Below, in pieces: positions 5,980 to 12,838 of a stretch of DNA of 12,838 bases. The stretch is from Actinomycetes bacterium (GTDB lineage Bacteria; Actinomycetota; Acidimicrobiia; Acidimicrobiales; Palsa-688). The position numbers and the translations under genes were made by a program. The notes under the pieces were generated by a model. That model was not told the origin of the DNA and did not search any database. It saw only the letters and a program-made list of their open reading frames with translations. The number at the start of each line of letters is the position of its first letter. Position 1 is the first letter of the stretch. Location: the NCBI GenBank assembly GCA_021816565.1, contig JAKAXN010000099.1, positions 1 through 12,838 on the forward strand. Reading direction: 5' to 3'.

Positions 5980-6843
5980 TCAGAGACCGACCCGGCGCTC
6001 CGCGGCGGCGACGGTGTTGCGCAAGAGCATGGCCACGGTGGTGACCCCCACCCCGCCCAGGCGGGGGGTGATCCACCCGGCCACCTCGGCGCAGGACTCG
6101 TCCACGTCGGAGAGGGCCCGGCGGCCCTCCCAGGTCAGGCCGCCGCCGATGACCACCGCTCCGGGCTTGATGACGTCGGGGGTGATCATGTTGGGGACGC
6201 CGGCCGCCCCGACCACGATGTCGGCCTCGCGGGTGATGTCCCGCCAGTCGGCCACGCCGGTGTGCACCACGGTGACCGCAGCGTTGGCGCCCGGCTCCTT
6301 GAGCGACATGAGCATCGACAACGGCCGCCCCAGGGTGGGCCCCCGGCCCACGATGACCATCCGCTTGCCGGCCACCTCGATGCCGTAGTGGACCAGCATG
6401 GCCTGGATGCCCACGGGGGTGCACGGGCGGGGCGATCCCTTCTCACCGAGGGCCAGCAGCCCCAGGTTGGTGGGGTGCAGCCCGTCGGCGTCCTTGGCCG
6501 GGTCCATGGCCGCGACCGCGGCGTTGAAGTCGAAGCCGGCCGGCACCGGGTGCTGGATGATGTACCCGTCGATGGCCGGGTCGGCGTTGAGCTGGCCGAG
6601 GGCGTGGAGCAGGTCGGCCTGGGTCTGGTCGGCGGGGATGCGCACGTCGACCGAGACGATCCCGACCCGCTCGCAGGCCTGGTGCTTCTTGGCCACGTAC
6701 CCGGCGCTGGCCGGATCGTCGCCCACCAGCACCGTGGCCAGGCCGACCGACTCGCCGGCCTCCGCCAGGCGGGCCACCCGCCCGGCCACGTCGTCGAGGA
6801 CGGCATCGGCCACCGGGCCGCCGGGCATCATGTTGGCGCTCAT
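5980..6843 (-). CDS. folD: bifunctional methylene-THF dehydrogenase / methenyl-THF cyclohydrolase
   Basis: FolD converts 5,10-methylene-THF to 5,10-methenyl-THF using NADP and then to 10-formyl-THF, the formyl donor for the two purine enzymes encoded just upstream. The 287-aa length is typical. Visible active-site residues are Y49 and K53 in YVAKKHQACERVGI, Q97 in DGYIIQHPVP, and D120 in AKDADGLHP. The substrate loop PCTPVGIQAM (140-149) and the nucleotide-binding VIVGRGPTLGRP (163-174) follow. The C-terminal motif usually written PGGVGPMT is here LGGVGVTT (about 268-275), a mild departure. The start ATG overlaps the purH stop as TGATG (one shared base), and no good ribosome binding site lies ahead of it, so translational coupling is likely. 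It is the last gene of the purN-purH-folD operon. Confidence 0.95.
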   Translation of the reverse strand: MSANMMPGGPVADAVLDDVAGRVARLAEAGESVGLATVLVGDDPASAGYVAKKHQACERVGIVSVDVRIPADQTQADLLHALGQLNADPAIDGYIIQHPVPAGFDFNAAVAAMDPAKDADGLHPTNLGLLALGEKGSPRPCTPVGIQAMLVHYGIEVAGKRMVIVGRGPTLGRPLSMLMSLKEPGANAAVTVVHTGVADWRDITREADIVVGAAGVPNMITPDVIKPGAVVIGGGLTWEGRRALSDVDESCAEVAGWITPRLGGVGVTTVAMLLRNTVAAAERRVGL

Positions 6844-8372
6844 CAGTGCTGGAACTGCCTTTCCCCGGTGAAGACCATCACCAGTCCGTGCTCGTCGGCG
6901 GCGGCGATGACCTCCTCGTCGCGCATCGAACCGCCGGGTTGGATCACGGCCGCCACGCCGGCCGCGGCGCAGGCGTCCAGACCGTCGCGGAACGGGAAGA
7001 AGGCGTCACTGGCCGCCGCGCCGCCCCGGGCCCTGCCGGCGGCCCTCGCCGCGGCGATCTCCCCGGGTGTCACCCGGTTCTGCTGGCCACCGCCGATGCC
7101 GACGGCCATGCCGTCGGCGGCCAGCACGATGGCGTTGGACTTGACCCACGCGCACACCCGCCAGGCCAGCTCCATGTCCCGCCAGTTGTCGGCGGTCGGC
7201 TGGGCGCTGGTCACGATGCGCCAGTCGGCCCGGGTGGCGGCGAACACGTAGGGGTCCTGGACCAGCCACCCGCCGCTGATCTGGCGCAGGTGCCACCGGT
7301 CGGTCCCCGGGGCCGGGGCCTCGAGCACCCGCATGTTCTTGCGCTTGGTGGCGAACAGCTCCAGGGCCGCCGGCTCGTAGGAGGGGGCGATCAGCACGTC
7401 GGCCTTGGCGTTGCCGACCATCTCGGCGGCGACGGCCTCGGTGACCGGGGCGGTGAGGGCCACGATCCCGCCGAAGGCCGACATCGGGTCGCACTCGAAG
7501 GCCCGGTCGTAGGCGGCCAGGGGGTCGTCGGCCACCGCCGCCCCGCACGGGTTGGCGTGCTTGACCACGACCGCCGCGGCCGGGCCCAGGTCGGCCAGCT
7601 GGTGGACCAGGCGCCACGCCGCGTCGGCGTCGTAGAGGTTGAGGTAGGACAGCTCCATGCCGCCGTGCTGCACCACATCGTCCCACCAGCTCTTCTCCCC
7701 GGTCACCCGGTAGCGGGCCCCCCGCTGGTGGGGGTTCTCGCCGTAGCGGAGGGTGGCCGCCCTCTCCAGGGAGAGGTGCACCGTGGCCGGCAGCTGCCCG
7801 GCGGGTTCGTCGGAGCCGGCGGCCACCTGCTCGGCGAACCAGTTGGCGATGGCGGCGTCGTAGGCCGCGGTGTGGGCGAAGGCCGCGGCGGCCAACCGCC
7901 GGCGCAGCCCGTCGCTCAGCTTCCCGTCCCGGCGCAGCTCCTCGACCACCACCGGGTAGTCGGCCGGGTCGACCACCGAGCCGACGTGGGCCCAGTTCTT
8001 GGCCGCCGCCCTCACCATGGTCGGCCCTCCCACGTCGATCAGCTCGATGGACGGGTTGGAGCGGAACGGGTAGAGGTTGCACACCACGAGGCCGATGGGC
8101 TCGATCCCCTGGGACTCCAGGTCGCCCCGGTGCTCGGCCTTGTCCAGGTCGGCCAGGATGCCGCCGTGCAGCCGGGGATGCAGGGTCTTCACCCGGCCGC
8201 CCAGCATCTCGGGGGCGGCGGTGACGCTCTCCACGCTCGAGTGGGCGATGCCGGCCGCCTCGAGGGCTGAGGCGGTCCCGCCGCTGGCGATCAGGTCGTG
8301 GCCGAGTTCGACCAGGGCCCGGGCGAAGTCTTCCAGGCCGGTCTTGTCGTAGACCGAGAGCAGGACCCTCAT
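6843..8372 (-). CDS. purH: bifunctional AICAR transformylase / IMP cyclohydrolase
   Basis: PurH carries out the last two steps of IMP synthesis: formylation of AICAR from 10-formyl-THF, then ring closure. The 509-aa length is normal. The N-terminal cyclohydrolase domain (about 1-195) has the MGS-like fold with LLSVYDKTGL, ASGGTA and GGRVKTLHPRLHGGIL. The C-terminal transformylase has LRYGENPHQRGA (208-219) and the catalytic K271-H272 in VVVKHANPCG. It also has SNAIVLAADGMAVGIGGGQQ and the closing RDEEVIAAADEHGLVMVFTG. AAGGAG at 8380-8385 lies 7 nt before ATG 8372, a good ribosome binding site within the end of purN. The ATG overlaps the purN TGA as ATGA. Confidence 0.97.
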   Translation of the reverse strand: MRVLLSVYDKTGLEDFARALVELGHDLIASGGTASALEAAGIAHSSVESVTAAPEMLGGRVKTLHPRLHGGILADLDKAEHRGDLESQGIEPIGLVVCNLYPFRSNPSIELIDVGGPTMVRAAAKNWAHVGSVVDPADYPVVVEELRRDGKLSDGLRRRLAAAAFAHTAAYDAAIANWFAEQVAAGSDEPAGQLPATVHLSLERAATLRYGENPHQRGARYRVTGEKSWWDDVVQHGGMELSYLNLYDADAAWRLVHQLADLGPAAAVVVKHANPCGAAVADDPLAAYDRAFECDPMSAFGGIVALTAPVTEAVAAEMVGNAKADVLIAPSYEPAALELFATKRKNMRVLEAPAPGTDRWHLRQISGGWLVQDPYVFAATRADWRIVTSAQPTADNWRDMELAWRVCAWVKSNAIVLAADGMAVGIGGGQQNRVTPGEIAAARAAGRARGGAAASDAFFPFRDGLDACAAAGVAAVIQPGGSMRDEEVIAAADEHGLVMVFTGERQFQH

Positions 8373-8965
8373 CGGGGAACTCCTTCTTCTGTCATGTCGA
8401 TGGTCTCGAGGAAGCGGCGGATGGTAGCCGGATAGAGCCGGCGTTCCACCTTCTTGATCCGCTCGTGCAGGCTGGACTCGTCGTCGCCGGCCTCCACCGT
8501 CACCGCTTCCTGGGCCAGGATCGGCCCGGCGTCCACTTCCTCGGTGGCGATGTGGACGGTGGTGCCGGTCACCTTGACCCCGGCGGCCAGGGCGTCGCGG
8601 ACGGCGTGCCAGCCCTTGAACGAGGGCAGCAGGGCCGGGTGGGTGTTGAGGATCCGGCCCGGGTACACGGCGAATACCGGGGCGGCCAGGACGGTGCCGA
8701 ACCCGGCCATGGCGATGACGTCCACGTGGTGGCGCTTCAGGGCGTCCACCACCCGGTAGGTGTAGGCCACCCGGTCGAAGTCCCGGCCGTAGCTCTCCCG
8801 CTCCACGATCTCCACCGCCACCCCGGCCCGCTCGGCCAGGTCGGCGGCCGGGCAGGGCCGGTCCAGCAGGACCACCGCCACCGGTATACCGGCGTCGAGG
8901 ATGGCTCCGAGCACGGTTCCGGTCCCCGACGCGAGTACTCCGAGCCGGGGAAGACCTTTAGTCAC
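8369..8965 (-). CDS. purN: phosphoribosylglycinamide formyltransferase
   Basis: PurN formylates glycinamide ribonucleotide with 10-formyl-THF, the third step of purine synthesis. The protein is 198 aa. Catalytic residues are visible as N107 and H109 in ILNTHPALLPSF and D145 in EVDAGPIL. The phosphate loop reads SGTGTVLGAIL (13-23), where most relatives have an Asn in place of V18. The start is GTG 8965, because the overlapping ATG at 8967 is followed at once by TGA. A TAGCGT -10 box 6 nt before the GTG predicts a leaderless mRNA. This is the first gene of the operon: purN and purH share ATGA, and purH and folD share TGATG. Feedback or purine-repressor sites were not seen. Confidence 0.95.
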   Translation of the reverse strand: MTKGLPRLGVLASGTGTVLGAILDAGIPVAVVLLDRPCPAADLAERAGVAVEIVERESYGRDFDRVAYTYRVVDALKRHHVDVIAMAGFGTVLAAPVFAVYPGRILNTHPALLPSFKGWHAVRDALAAGVKVTGTTVHIATEEVDAGPILAQEAVTVEAGDDESSLHERIKKVERRLYPATIRRFLETIDMTEEGVPR

Positions 8966-8971
8966 ATGTAG

Positions 8972-8977
8972 ACGCTA
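8972..8977 (-). promoter_or_regulatory. leaderless -10 box of the purN-purH-folD operon
   Basis: Read on the minus strand this is TAGCGT, ending 6 nt before GTG 8965, so transcription should start on the start codon. It shares the 36-bp intergenic region 8966-9001 with the metF promoter. No clear -35 is present. Confidence 0.5.
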
Positions 8978-8989
8978 CTCGACGTCACC

Positions 8990-8995
8990 TATCCT
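8990..8995 (+). promoter_or_regulatory. leaderless -10 box of metF
   Basis: TATCCT fits TANNNT and ends 6 nt before ATG 9002, which predicts initiation on the start codon. Twelve bases separate it from the outward-facing purN -10 box, so the two polymerases would compete for the same DNA. Confidence 0.5.
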
Positions 8996-9001
8996 CCTGG
9001 A

Positions 9002-9865
9002 ATGGCCCGCATCGGCGACCTGCTGGCGGCAGGGCGCACCTTTTCGTTCGAGTTCTTCCCGCCCCGGGACGACGCCGAGCACGCCGCGCTGGTCGCCGCC
9101 CTGCAGGATCTGCAGCCGCTGCGCCCGTCGTTCGTCTCGGTCACCTACCGGGGTGGCCGTTCCTCCCGGCAGCGGACCTACGACCTGGTGGTGGGCATGC
9201 TGCGGACCACCGGTCTGACCCCGATGGCCCACCTGATCTGCGCCGCCCACACCCGCCTCGAGCTGGCCGAGATCCTGGTGGAGCTGCGCAAGGCGGGGGT
9301 GGAGAACCTGATGGCCCTGGGTGGGGACCCGCCCACCGACCCCGACGCCATCGAGGGTGAGCTGCTCTACGCCTCCGAGCTGGTGGAGCTGGCCCGGGCC
9401 ATCGGCGGGTTCTCCATCGGGGTGGCGGCCCACCCCATCGGCCATCCCCGCTCCCCGGATCTGGCCACCGACCGGGACCGGTTGGCCGACAAGCTGCGGA
9501 TGGCCGACTTCGCGGTCACGCAGTTCTTCTTCCGGGCCGACGAGTACTTCGGGCTGGTCGAGGACCTGGCCTCCCGGGGCATCGAGAAGCCGGTCGTGCC
9601 GGGGATCATGCCGGTGACCAGCCTGAGCGCGGTGAAGCGCATGGCGGCCATGGGCGCCGCCGTGCCGGCCGACATGGTGGACAGCCTGGAGGCCGCCGGC
9701 GACGCCGAGTCGGTCCGGCGGGCCGGTATAGACCAGGCCACCGCCCTGTGCCAGGAGCTGCTCGACCGGGGGGCTCCCGGCCTGCACTTCTACACCCTCA
9801 ACCGCTCGATGGCGACCCGCCAGATCTACGCCAACCTGGGCCTGGCCGCCGCCGCCACCCCGTAG
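9002..9865 (+). CDS. metF: methylenetetrahydrofolate reductase
   Basis: MetF reduces 5,10-methylene-THF to 5-methyl-THF, the methyl donor for methionine synthesis; the usual enzyme is an FAD-dependent TIM barrel. The 287-aa length is right for a bacterial MetF. Residues matching E. coli catalytic E28, D120 and Q183 are E17 (FSFEFFPPR), D109 (LMALGGDPP) and Q174 (AVTQFFF). PGIMPVTSLS (200-209) and LHFYTLNRS (261-269) are further family signatures. Several residues that I recall contacting FAD in E. coli are changed here: R118 is G108, Y152 is H144, and by a simple alignment N168 is R160 and R171 is D163. H77 and H148 are kept. ATG 9002 is immediately downstream of a -10 box, so the gene is probably leaderless. 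It is divergent from purN, linking methionine and purine branches of folate metabolism. Confidence 0.93.
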   Translation: MARIGDLLAAGRTFSFEFFPPRDDAEHAALVAALQDLQPLRPSFVSVTYRGGRSSRQRTYDLVVGMLRTTGLTPMAHLICAAHTRLELAEILVELRKAGVENLMALGGDPPTDPDAIEGELLYASELVELARAIGGFSIGVAAHPIGHPRSPDLATDRDRLADKLRMADFAVTQFFFRADEYFGLVEDLASRGIEKPVVPGIMPVTSLSAVKRMAAMGAAVPADMVDSLEAAGDAESVRRAGIDQATALCQELLDRGAPGLHFYTLNRSMATRQIYANLGLAAAATP

Positions 9866-9909
9866 CCCCCCGGCCCGGGCCATCCGCGGGCTCCGCGGGC
9901 TCGGCGGGC

Positions 9910-9943
9910 CGGCCCCGGGCACGGCGGGCCGGTCCCGGGGCCG
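9910..9943. terminator. bidirectional terminator-like hairpin between metF and the LAL regulator
   Basis: CGGCCCCGGG (9910-9919) and CCCGGGGCCG (9934-9943) are perfect 10-bp inverted arms around a 14-nt loop. The hairpin fills the 78-bp gap between two convergent stop codons and abuts the TGA of the minus-strand gene. It has no T-tract. The flanking DNA carries short GCGGGC-type direct repeats. Confidence 0.6.
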
Positions 9944-12613
9944 TCAGCCGGCCTGTACCTGGCCCAGCCCGTCGCCGTGCACGAGCAGGGCCGAGGCCAG
10001 CTCGGCCCTGCTCCCGATGCCCAGCTTGGCGTACACCCGGGCCAGGTGGGTCTCCACCGTGCGGACCGACACGCACAGCCGGTCGGCGATGGTCGAGCTC
10101 GGCAGGCCCCGGGCTGCCAGCATGGCCACCTCGGCCTCCCGGCGGGTGAGCTCCGGCGGCACCGTCGCCATCGACAGGGCCAGCGGGCGGGCGCCGGGCG
10201 GCGCCGCCAGCAGGAAGCGGGCCCGGCTGGCCGACGCCGCGGCCCGGCGCTGGTTGCCGGCCCGGCGGTGCGCCTGGGACGCCTGGGCGGCCGCCTCCGC
10301 GGCGAAGAGGCGCAGCTCCCTGGCCAGGTAGGCGTCGGCGACGCGGTCCAGGTCCGCCCCGGAGCCGTTCTCGGGGCGCAGGGCCCGGGCGTGGCCGGCC
10401 ATGACCCCCACGAGCTCGTTGCCGACCACCCTGGCCAGCTGCTCCAGCCGCTCGGCGGGCGACGCCGAACCGAGACGGACCGCGGCGTGCAGGGCCATGA
10501 CCTCGTAGCCGGCCAGCCCCGCCCGCCGGGCCAGGCCGGCCGCGTCATCCAGCCGCTCCAGGGCGTCGCCGACCGCTCCCTCGGCGGCCTCGGCCCGGGC
10601 CGCGGCGACCTGCCAGCGGGGAGCCAGGGCGGGGGAGCGGTCGGCCACCGGCCGGGCCTCGTCGAGGGCCTCCGCGGCGCCCACCAGGTCGCCGGCCTCG
10701 GCCAGCCCCTCGGCCAGGGCGATCCTGGCGTGGGCGTGGGAGTGCCCGCCGGGGGGACTGACGATGCCGAGCAGCGTGGTCGACTCCCGGAGGCGGTCCA
10801 CCGCCACGGCCAGGTCCCCCCGGAGCAGCGCCGCCCAGCCCAGCTCCCCGGCCGCCCGGCCCTGCAGCTGGCGGTTGCCGAGCTGCACCCCGAGGCGGTA
10901 GTCGGCTCCGGCCAGGTCCTCCAGGGCGGTGACCTGGCCGGACTGGACGTAGGCGAGGATCCGGGCCAGGGTCATCCACGACGCCGGGAGCCAGCGCCCG
11001 GCGGGTCGCTCCGGGCGGGGGGCGTCGGCCAGCAACCGGAGGGCCTCGTCGGGGTGCCCGCACCAGGCCCGGCCGAGGGCGGCGGCCGCCCTCACGGTCA
11101 GCTCGGCGTGAGGCGGCAGGTCCTGCAGCTCGAGCAGCGGCTCGCTCCGGGCCACCGCCTCGGCCGGCCGGCCGGCGAAGTTGAGCAGCCCGGCCCGCAC
11201 CGCCTCGACCCAGGCGCGCGTCGGCTGGTCGGTGATGCGGCCGGCCGCCCGCCCGAGGGCCCAGTCGGCCTCGTCGAAGCGACCCAGGCCCAGGCCCAGG
11301 ATGTGCCCCCGCAGCACCGCGACCCGGGCCACCTGCTCGTCCCCCCGGCCCTCCACGTCGGTCAGGGCGGCCAGGGCCTCCCGGAACCGGCCCAGGGCCC
11401 GGTTGGCGTCGGCCACGGCCAGGGCCGCCTCGGTGCCCCCGCCCTCGGCCAGCGCGGCCTCGGCCAGGCGGCCCGACAGGGCCCAGTGCTGATGTTCGCC
11501 GGCCTGCAGGGCGGCCTGCAGCAGCACGTCGGGCGGGACGTCACCGGCGCTGTCGAGCCGCCAGGTGATGACCCGCAGCAGGTCCTCCTGCAGCCGGCCG
11601 TCGGCGTGGAAGGCATCGGCCAGCGACCGGGCCAGCTCGGAGCGCCGGAGCGCCGGCATGGCCTGGCGCAGGGCCTCGGCGAACACCGGGTGGGCCACCC
11701 GCACGGTGATCTCCCGGTGGGCCGCCTCGCTGGTCAGCAGGCCCAGCCTCTGGAGGCTGGTGATGTGCGCCGGGGTGGCGATCCGCTCCGCCACCGAGAG
11801 CGGCAGGGGGCCGGCGAAGGCGAACGCCTCCAGCGAGGCCAGCTCCTCGGGGGAGGCCGGGGCCAGCTGCTCGCGCACCAGCTCACCCAGGCGGGGGCTC
11901 ACCGTGAGCTCGCCGGTCAACCGCCACAGCCCGTCGAAAGTGGTGATCAGCCCGCTGCGCCGGCCGGCGAGCACCAGCTCCCGGAGGTAGAGGGGGTTGC
12001 CCCGGCTGGTGCGCCACAGGGTCTCGGCCAGCTCGCCCCCGAGGTCGCCACCGTCGAGCAGGGCCCGGGCGCACTCGAGGGTGTCGTCGCGGCCCAGCGG
12101 CTCGAGGTCGATGCGCTCGACCAGCTGCTCCTTCCAGAGTGACCGCACCGCCGCCGGGGCGCCCCGGGGGAGCATGGTGGCGACGACCCGGGCATCGCCG
12201 GCGGCCACGAGCTGGTGGACCAGGCTGGCCGACGGCCCGTCGAGGCGGTGGGCGTCGTCGACGCCGATCACCAGGGGCCGGCCGTGCGCCCGCTCCAGCA
12301 GCTCGCGCCGCAGCTTCTGAAGGAGGGAGAAAGGATCGGCCCGGCGGCTCGGGGCCATCGGCCGGTCGCCGACGAACGGCGCGAACACCCCGAAAGGGAT
12401 GGTGGGCTCGCCGCCCGAAGCGGCCAGCCAGAGGATCTCCGCGCCCCCGGGATCCAGCCCGGCCAGAGCGGCCCGGGCCACGCTGGTCTTTCCGACCCCG
12501 GCCGCGCCCACCAGGAGCACCCCGCCCGAATCCCCACCCAGAGCGTCGATGGCCGCCTCGGTCTCGCGTCGACGCCCGACCAACTCCGCCGTTTGTGCCC
12601 GTTGCCCCCCCAC
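9944..12613 (-). CDS. LAL-type (MalT-like) ATPase LuxR transcriptional regulator
   Basis: This is a large cytoplasmic STAND-type regulator of 889 aa from GTG 12613. An N-terminal AAA ATPase follows [11 protein letters not shown], with Walker [10 protein letters not shown] (about 36-44; K42, T43) and Walker [13 protein letters not shown] (D119, D120). The middle, about residues 300-800, is alanine- and leucine-rich helical sequence of the TPR-like kind that senses a ligand or partner in MalT. A LuxR/GerE helix-turn-helix closes the protein from about 822 ([36 protein letters not shown]). GTG 12628 and ATG 12622 are in-frame alternatives, but both lie on a GATAAT -10 box that ends 7 nt before GTG 12613, so the later start is preferred. 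It is divergent from icd and convergent with metF. Its inducer and targets cannot be read from sequence. Confidence 0.88.
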   Translation of the reverse strand: MGGQRAQTAELVGRRRETEAAIDALGGDSGGVLLVGAAGVGKTSVARAALAGLDPGGAEILWLAASGGEPTIPFGVFAPFVGDRPMAPSRRADPFSLLQKLRRELLERAHGRPLVIGVDDAHRLDGPSASLVHQLVAAGDARVVATMLPRGAPAAVRSLWKEQLVERIDLEPLGRDDTLECARALLDGGDLGGELAETLWRTSRGNPLYLRELVLAGRRSGLITTFDGLWRLTGELTVSPRLGELVREQLAPASPEELASLEAFAFAGPLPLSVAERIATPAHITSLQRLGLLTSEAAHREITVRVAHPVFAEALRQAMPALRRSELARSLADAFHADGRLQEDLLRVITWRLDSAGDVPPDVLLQAALQAGEHQHWALSGRLAEAALAEGGGTEAALAVADANRALGRFREALAALTDVEGRGDEQVARVAVLRGHILGLGLGRFDEADWALGRAAGRITDQPTRAWVEAVRAGLLNFAGRPAEAVARSEPLLELQDLPPHAELTVRAAAALGRAWCGHPDEALRLLADAPRPERPAGRWLPASWMTLARILAYVQSGQVTALEDLAGADYRLGVQLGNRQLQGRAAGELGWAALLRGDLAVAVDRLRESTTLLGIVSPPGGHSHAHARIALAEGLAEAGDLVGAAEALDEARPVADRSPALAPRWQVAAARAEAAEGAVGDALERLDDAAGLARRAGLAGYEVMALHAAVRLGSASPAERLEQLARVVGNELVGVMAGHARALRPENGSGADLDRVADAYLARELRLFAAEAAAQASQAHRRAGNQRRAAASASRARFLLAAPPGARPLALSMATVPPELTRREAEVAMLAARGLPSSTIADRLCVSVRTVETHLARVYAKLGIGSRAELASALLVHGDGLGQVQAG

Positions 12614-12620
12614 GGGGACC

Positions 12621-12648
12621 ATTATCACCGTCTGCGCCGGGTTGTCAC
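12621..12648 (-). promoter_or_regulatory. promoter of the LAL regulator gene
   Basis: Read on the minus strand, GTGACA (12648-12643), a 16-bp spacer and GATAAT (12626-12621) match the sigma-A consensus at 5 of 6 bases in each box. This is the best -35/-10 pair in the window. It places the transcription start on GTG 12613 and overlaps the more upstream start codons. Confidence 0.6.
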
Positions 12649-12704
12649 ACGGCCATTGGTCCTCTCCGGGATCAGCGGGCGGCCGGACCCGCTGCGGGCG
12701 CCAG

Positions 12705-12710
12705 TAGTGT
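12705..12710 (+). promoter_or_regulatory. leaderless -10 box of icd
   Basis: TAGTGT is followed by 7 nt and ATG 12718. The spacing equals that proposed for the LAL gene and for the ORF at 5766. No Shine-Dalgarno sequence is present. No good -35 was found. Confidence 0.45.
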
Positions 12711-12717
12711 TTGTGTC

Positions 12718-12838
12718 ATGGCCGAGAAGATCACGATGAAGTCGGATGGAACCCTTTCCGTGCCGGATGAGCCCATCATCCCGTTCATCGAGGGCGACGG
12801 CACCGGGGTCGACATCTGGCCGGCCGCCAAGCTGGTCC
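12718..12838 (+). CDS. icd: NADP-dependent isocitrate dehydrogenase, N-terminal part (runs off the window)
   Basis: Only the first 40 codons are present. After a short lead, [20 protein letters not shown] matches the N-terminus of E. coli-type homodimeric isocitrate dehydrogenase (there [20 protein letters not shown]). It continues IWPAAKLV. The IEGDG segment is the start of the nucleotide-binding fold of the decarboxylating dehydrogenase family. The enzyme converts isocitrate to 2-oxoglutarate and CO2 in the TCA cycle. The start is set by ATG 12718, 7 nt after a -10 box. It is divergent from the LAL regulator, with about 104 bp between the two proposed starts. Confidence 0.9.
   Translation, partial: MAEKITMKSDGTLSVPDEPIIPFIEGDGTGVDIWPAAKLV

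Noticed and set aside
8968..8998. A possible leader peptide before purN on the minus strand: AGGAGG, 4 nt, then GTG and an 8-codon frame ending ATG TGA across the purN start.
   Set aside because: The proposed -10 box (8977-8972) lies inside it, so the main transcript should begin after the peptide start. The AGGAGG also coincides with the metF -10 region read backwards. Chance is the simpler explanation.
9880..9935. GCGGGCTC/GCGGGCC short repeats after metF as a possible repeat array or CRISPR-like element.
   Set aside because: The units are short, irregular and GC-only, with no spacers. They are better explained as the terminator region.

Overview
This is a high-GC stretch from an actinomycete-like bacterium, possibly of the Acidimicrobiia. 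The evidence is strong G/C bias at third codon positions, frequent GTG starts, several start codons sitting 6-7 nt after a TANNNT -10 box (leaderless genes), a Gram-positive-type LexA box, and a DUF222-HNH (13E12-type) endonuclease gene. Lineage is inferred from style only.

Layout. (1) 1-1847: the tail of an unidentified reading frame, then a 574-aa amidohydrolase of the N-acyl-D-amino-acid deacylase family (+). (2) 1848-2209: a gap without a convincing gene, whose end is a compact SOS-type promoter. (3) 2210-3520: the DUF222-HNH endonuclease (+), followed by a small hairpin and a repeated 19-bp palindromic sequence. (4) 3760-5092 on the minus strand: a LuxR-type regulator overlapping a GNAT acetyltransferase by ATGA; the acetyltransferase is broken by a one-base deletion in a C5 (G5) run. 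A cupin gene (5240-5725, +) diverges from the regulator across a 147-bp promoter region. (5) 5766-5963: a doubtful small leaderless ORF. (6) 5980-8965 on the minus strand: a tightly overlapping purN-purH-folD operon, with metF (9002-9865, +) diverging from it across only 36 bp. (7) 9944-12613 on the minus strand: a large ATPase-LuxR (LAL/MalT-like) regulator, converging on metF over a strong hairpin. (8) 12718 to the window end: the start of icd (NADP isocitrate dehydrogenase, +), divergent from the LAL regulator.

Functional reading. The best-defined unit is a folate one-carbon cluster. FolD makes 10-formyl-THF, PurN and PurH consume it for purine synthesis, and MetF diverts methylene-THF to methyl-THF for methionine. 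Two face-to-face leaderless promoters appear to drive the two branches. The other genes are single accessory or regulatory genes. I do not see a convincing undescribed multi-gene system. The points most worth a second look are the altered flavin-contact residues of MetF, the SOS-controlled leaderless endonuclease, the shared one-carbon promoter, the 19-bp palindromic repeat and the missing zinc-ligand histidines of the deacylase.
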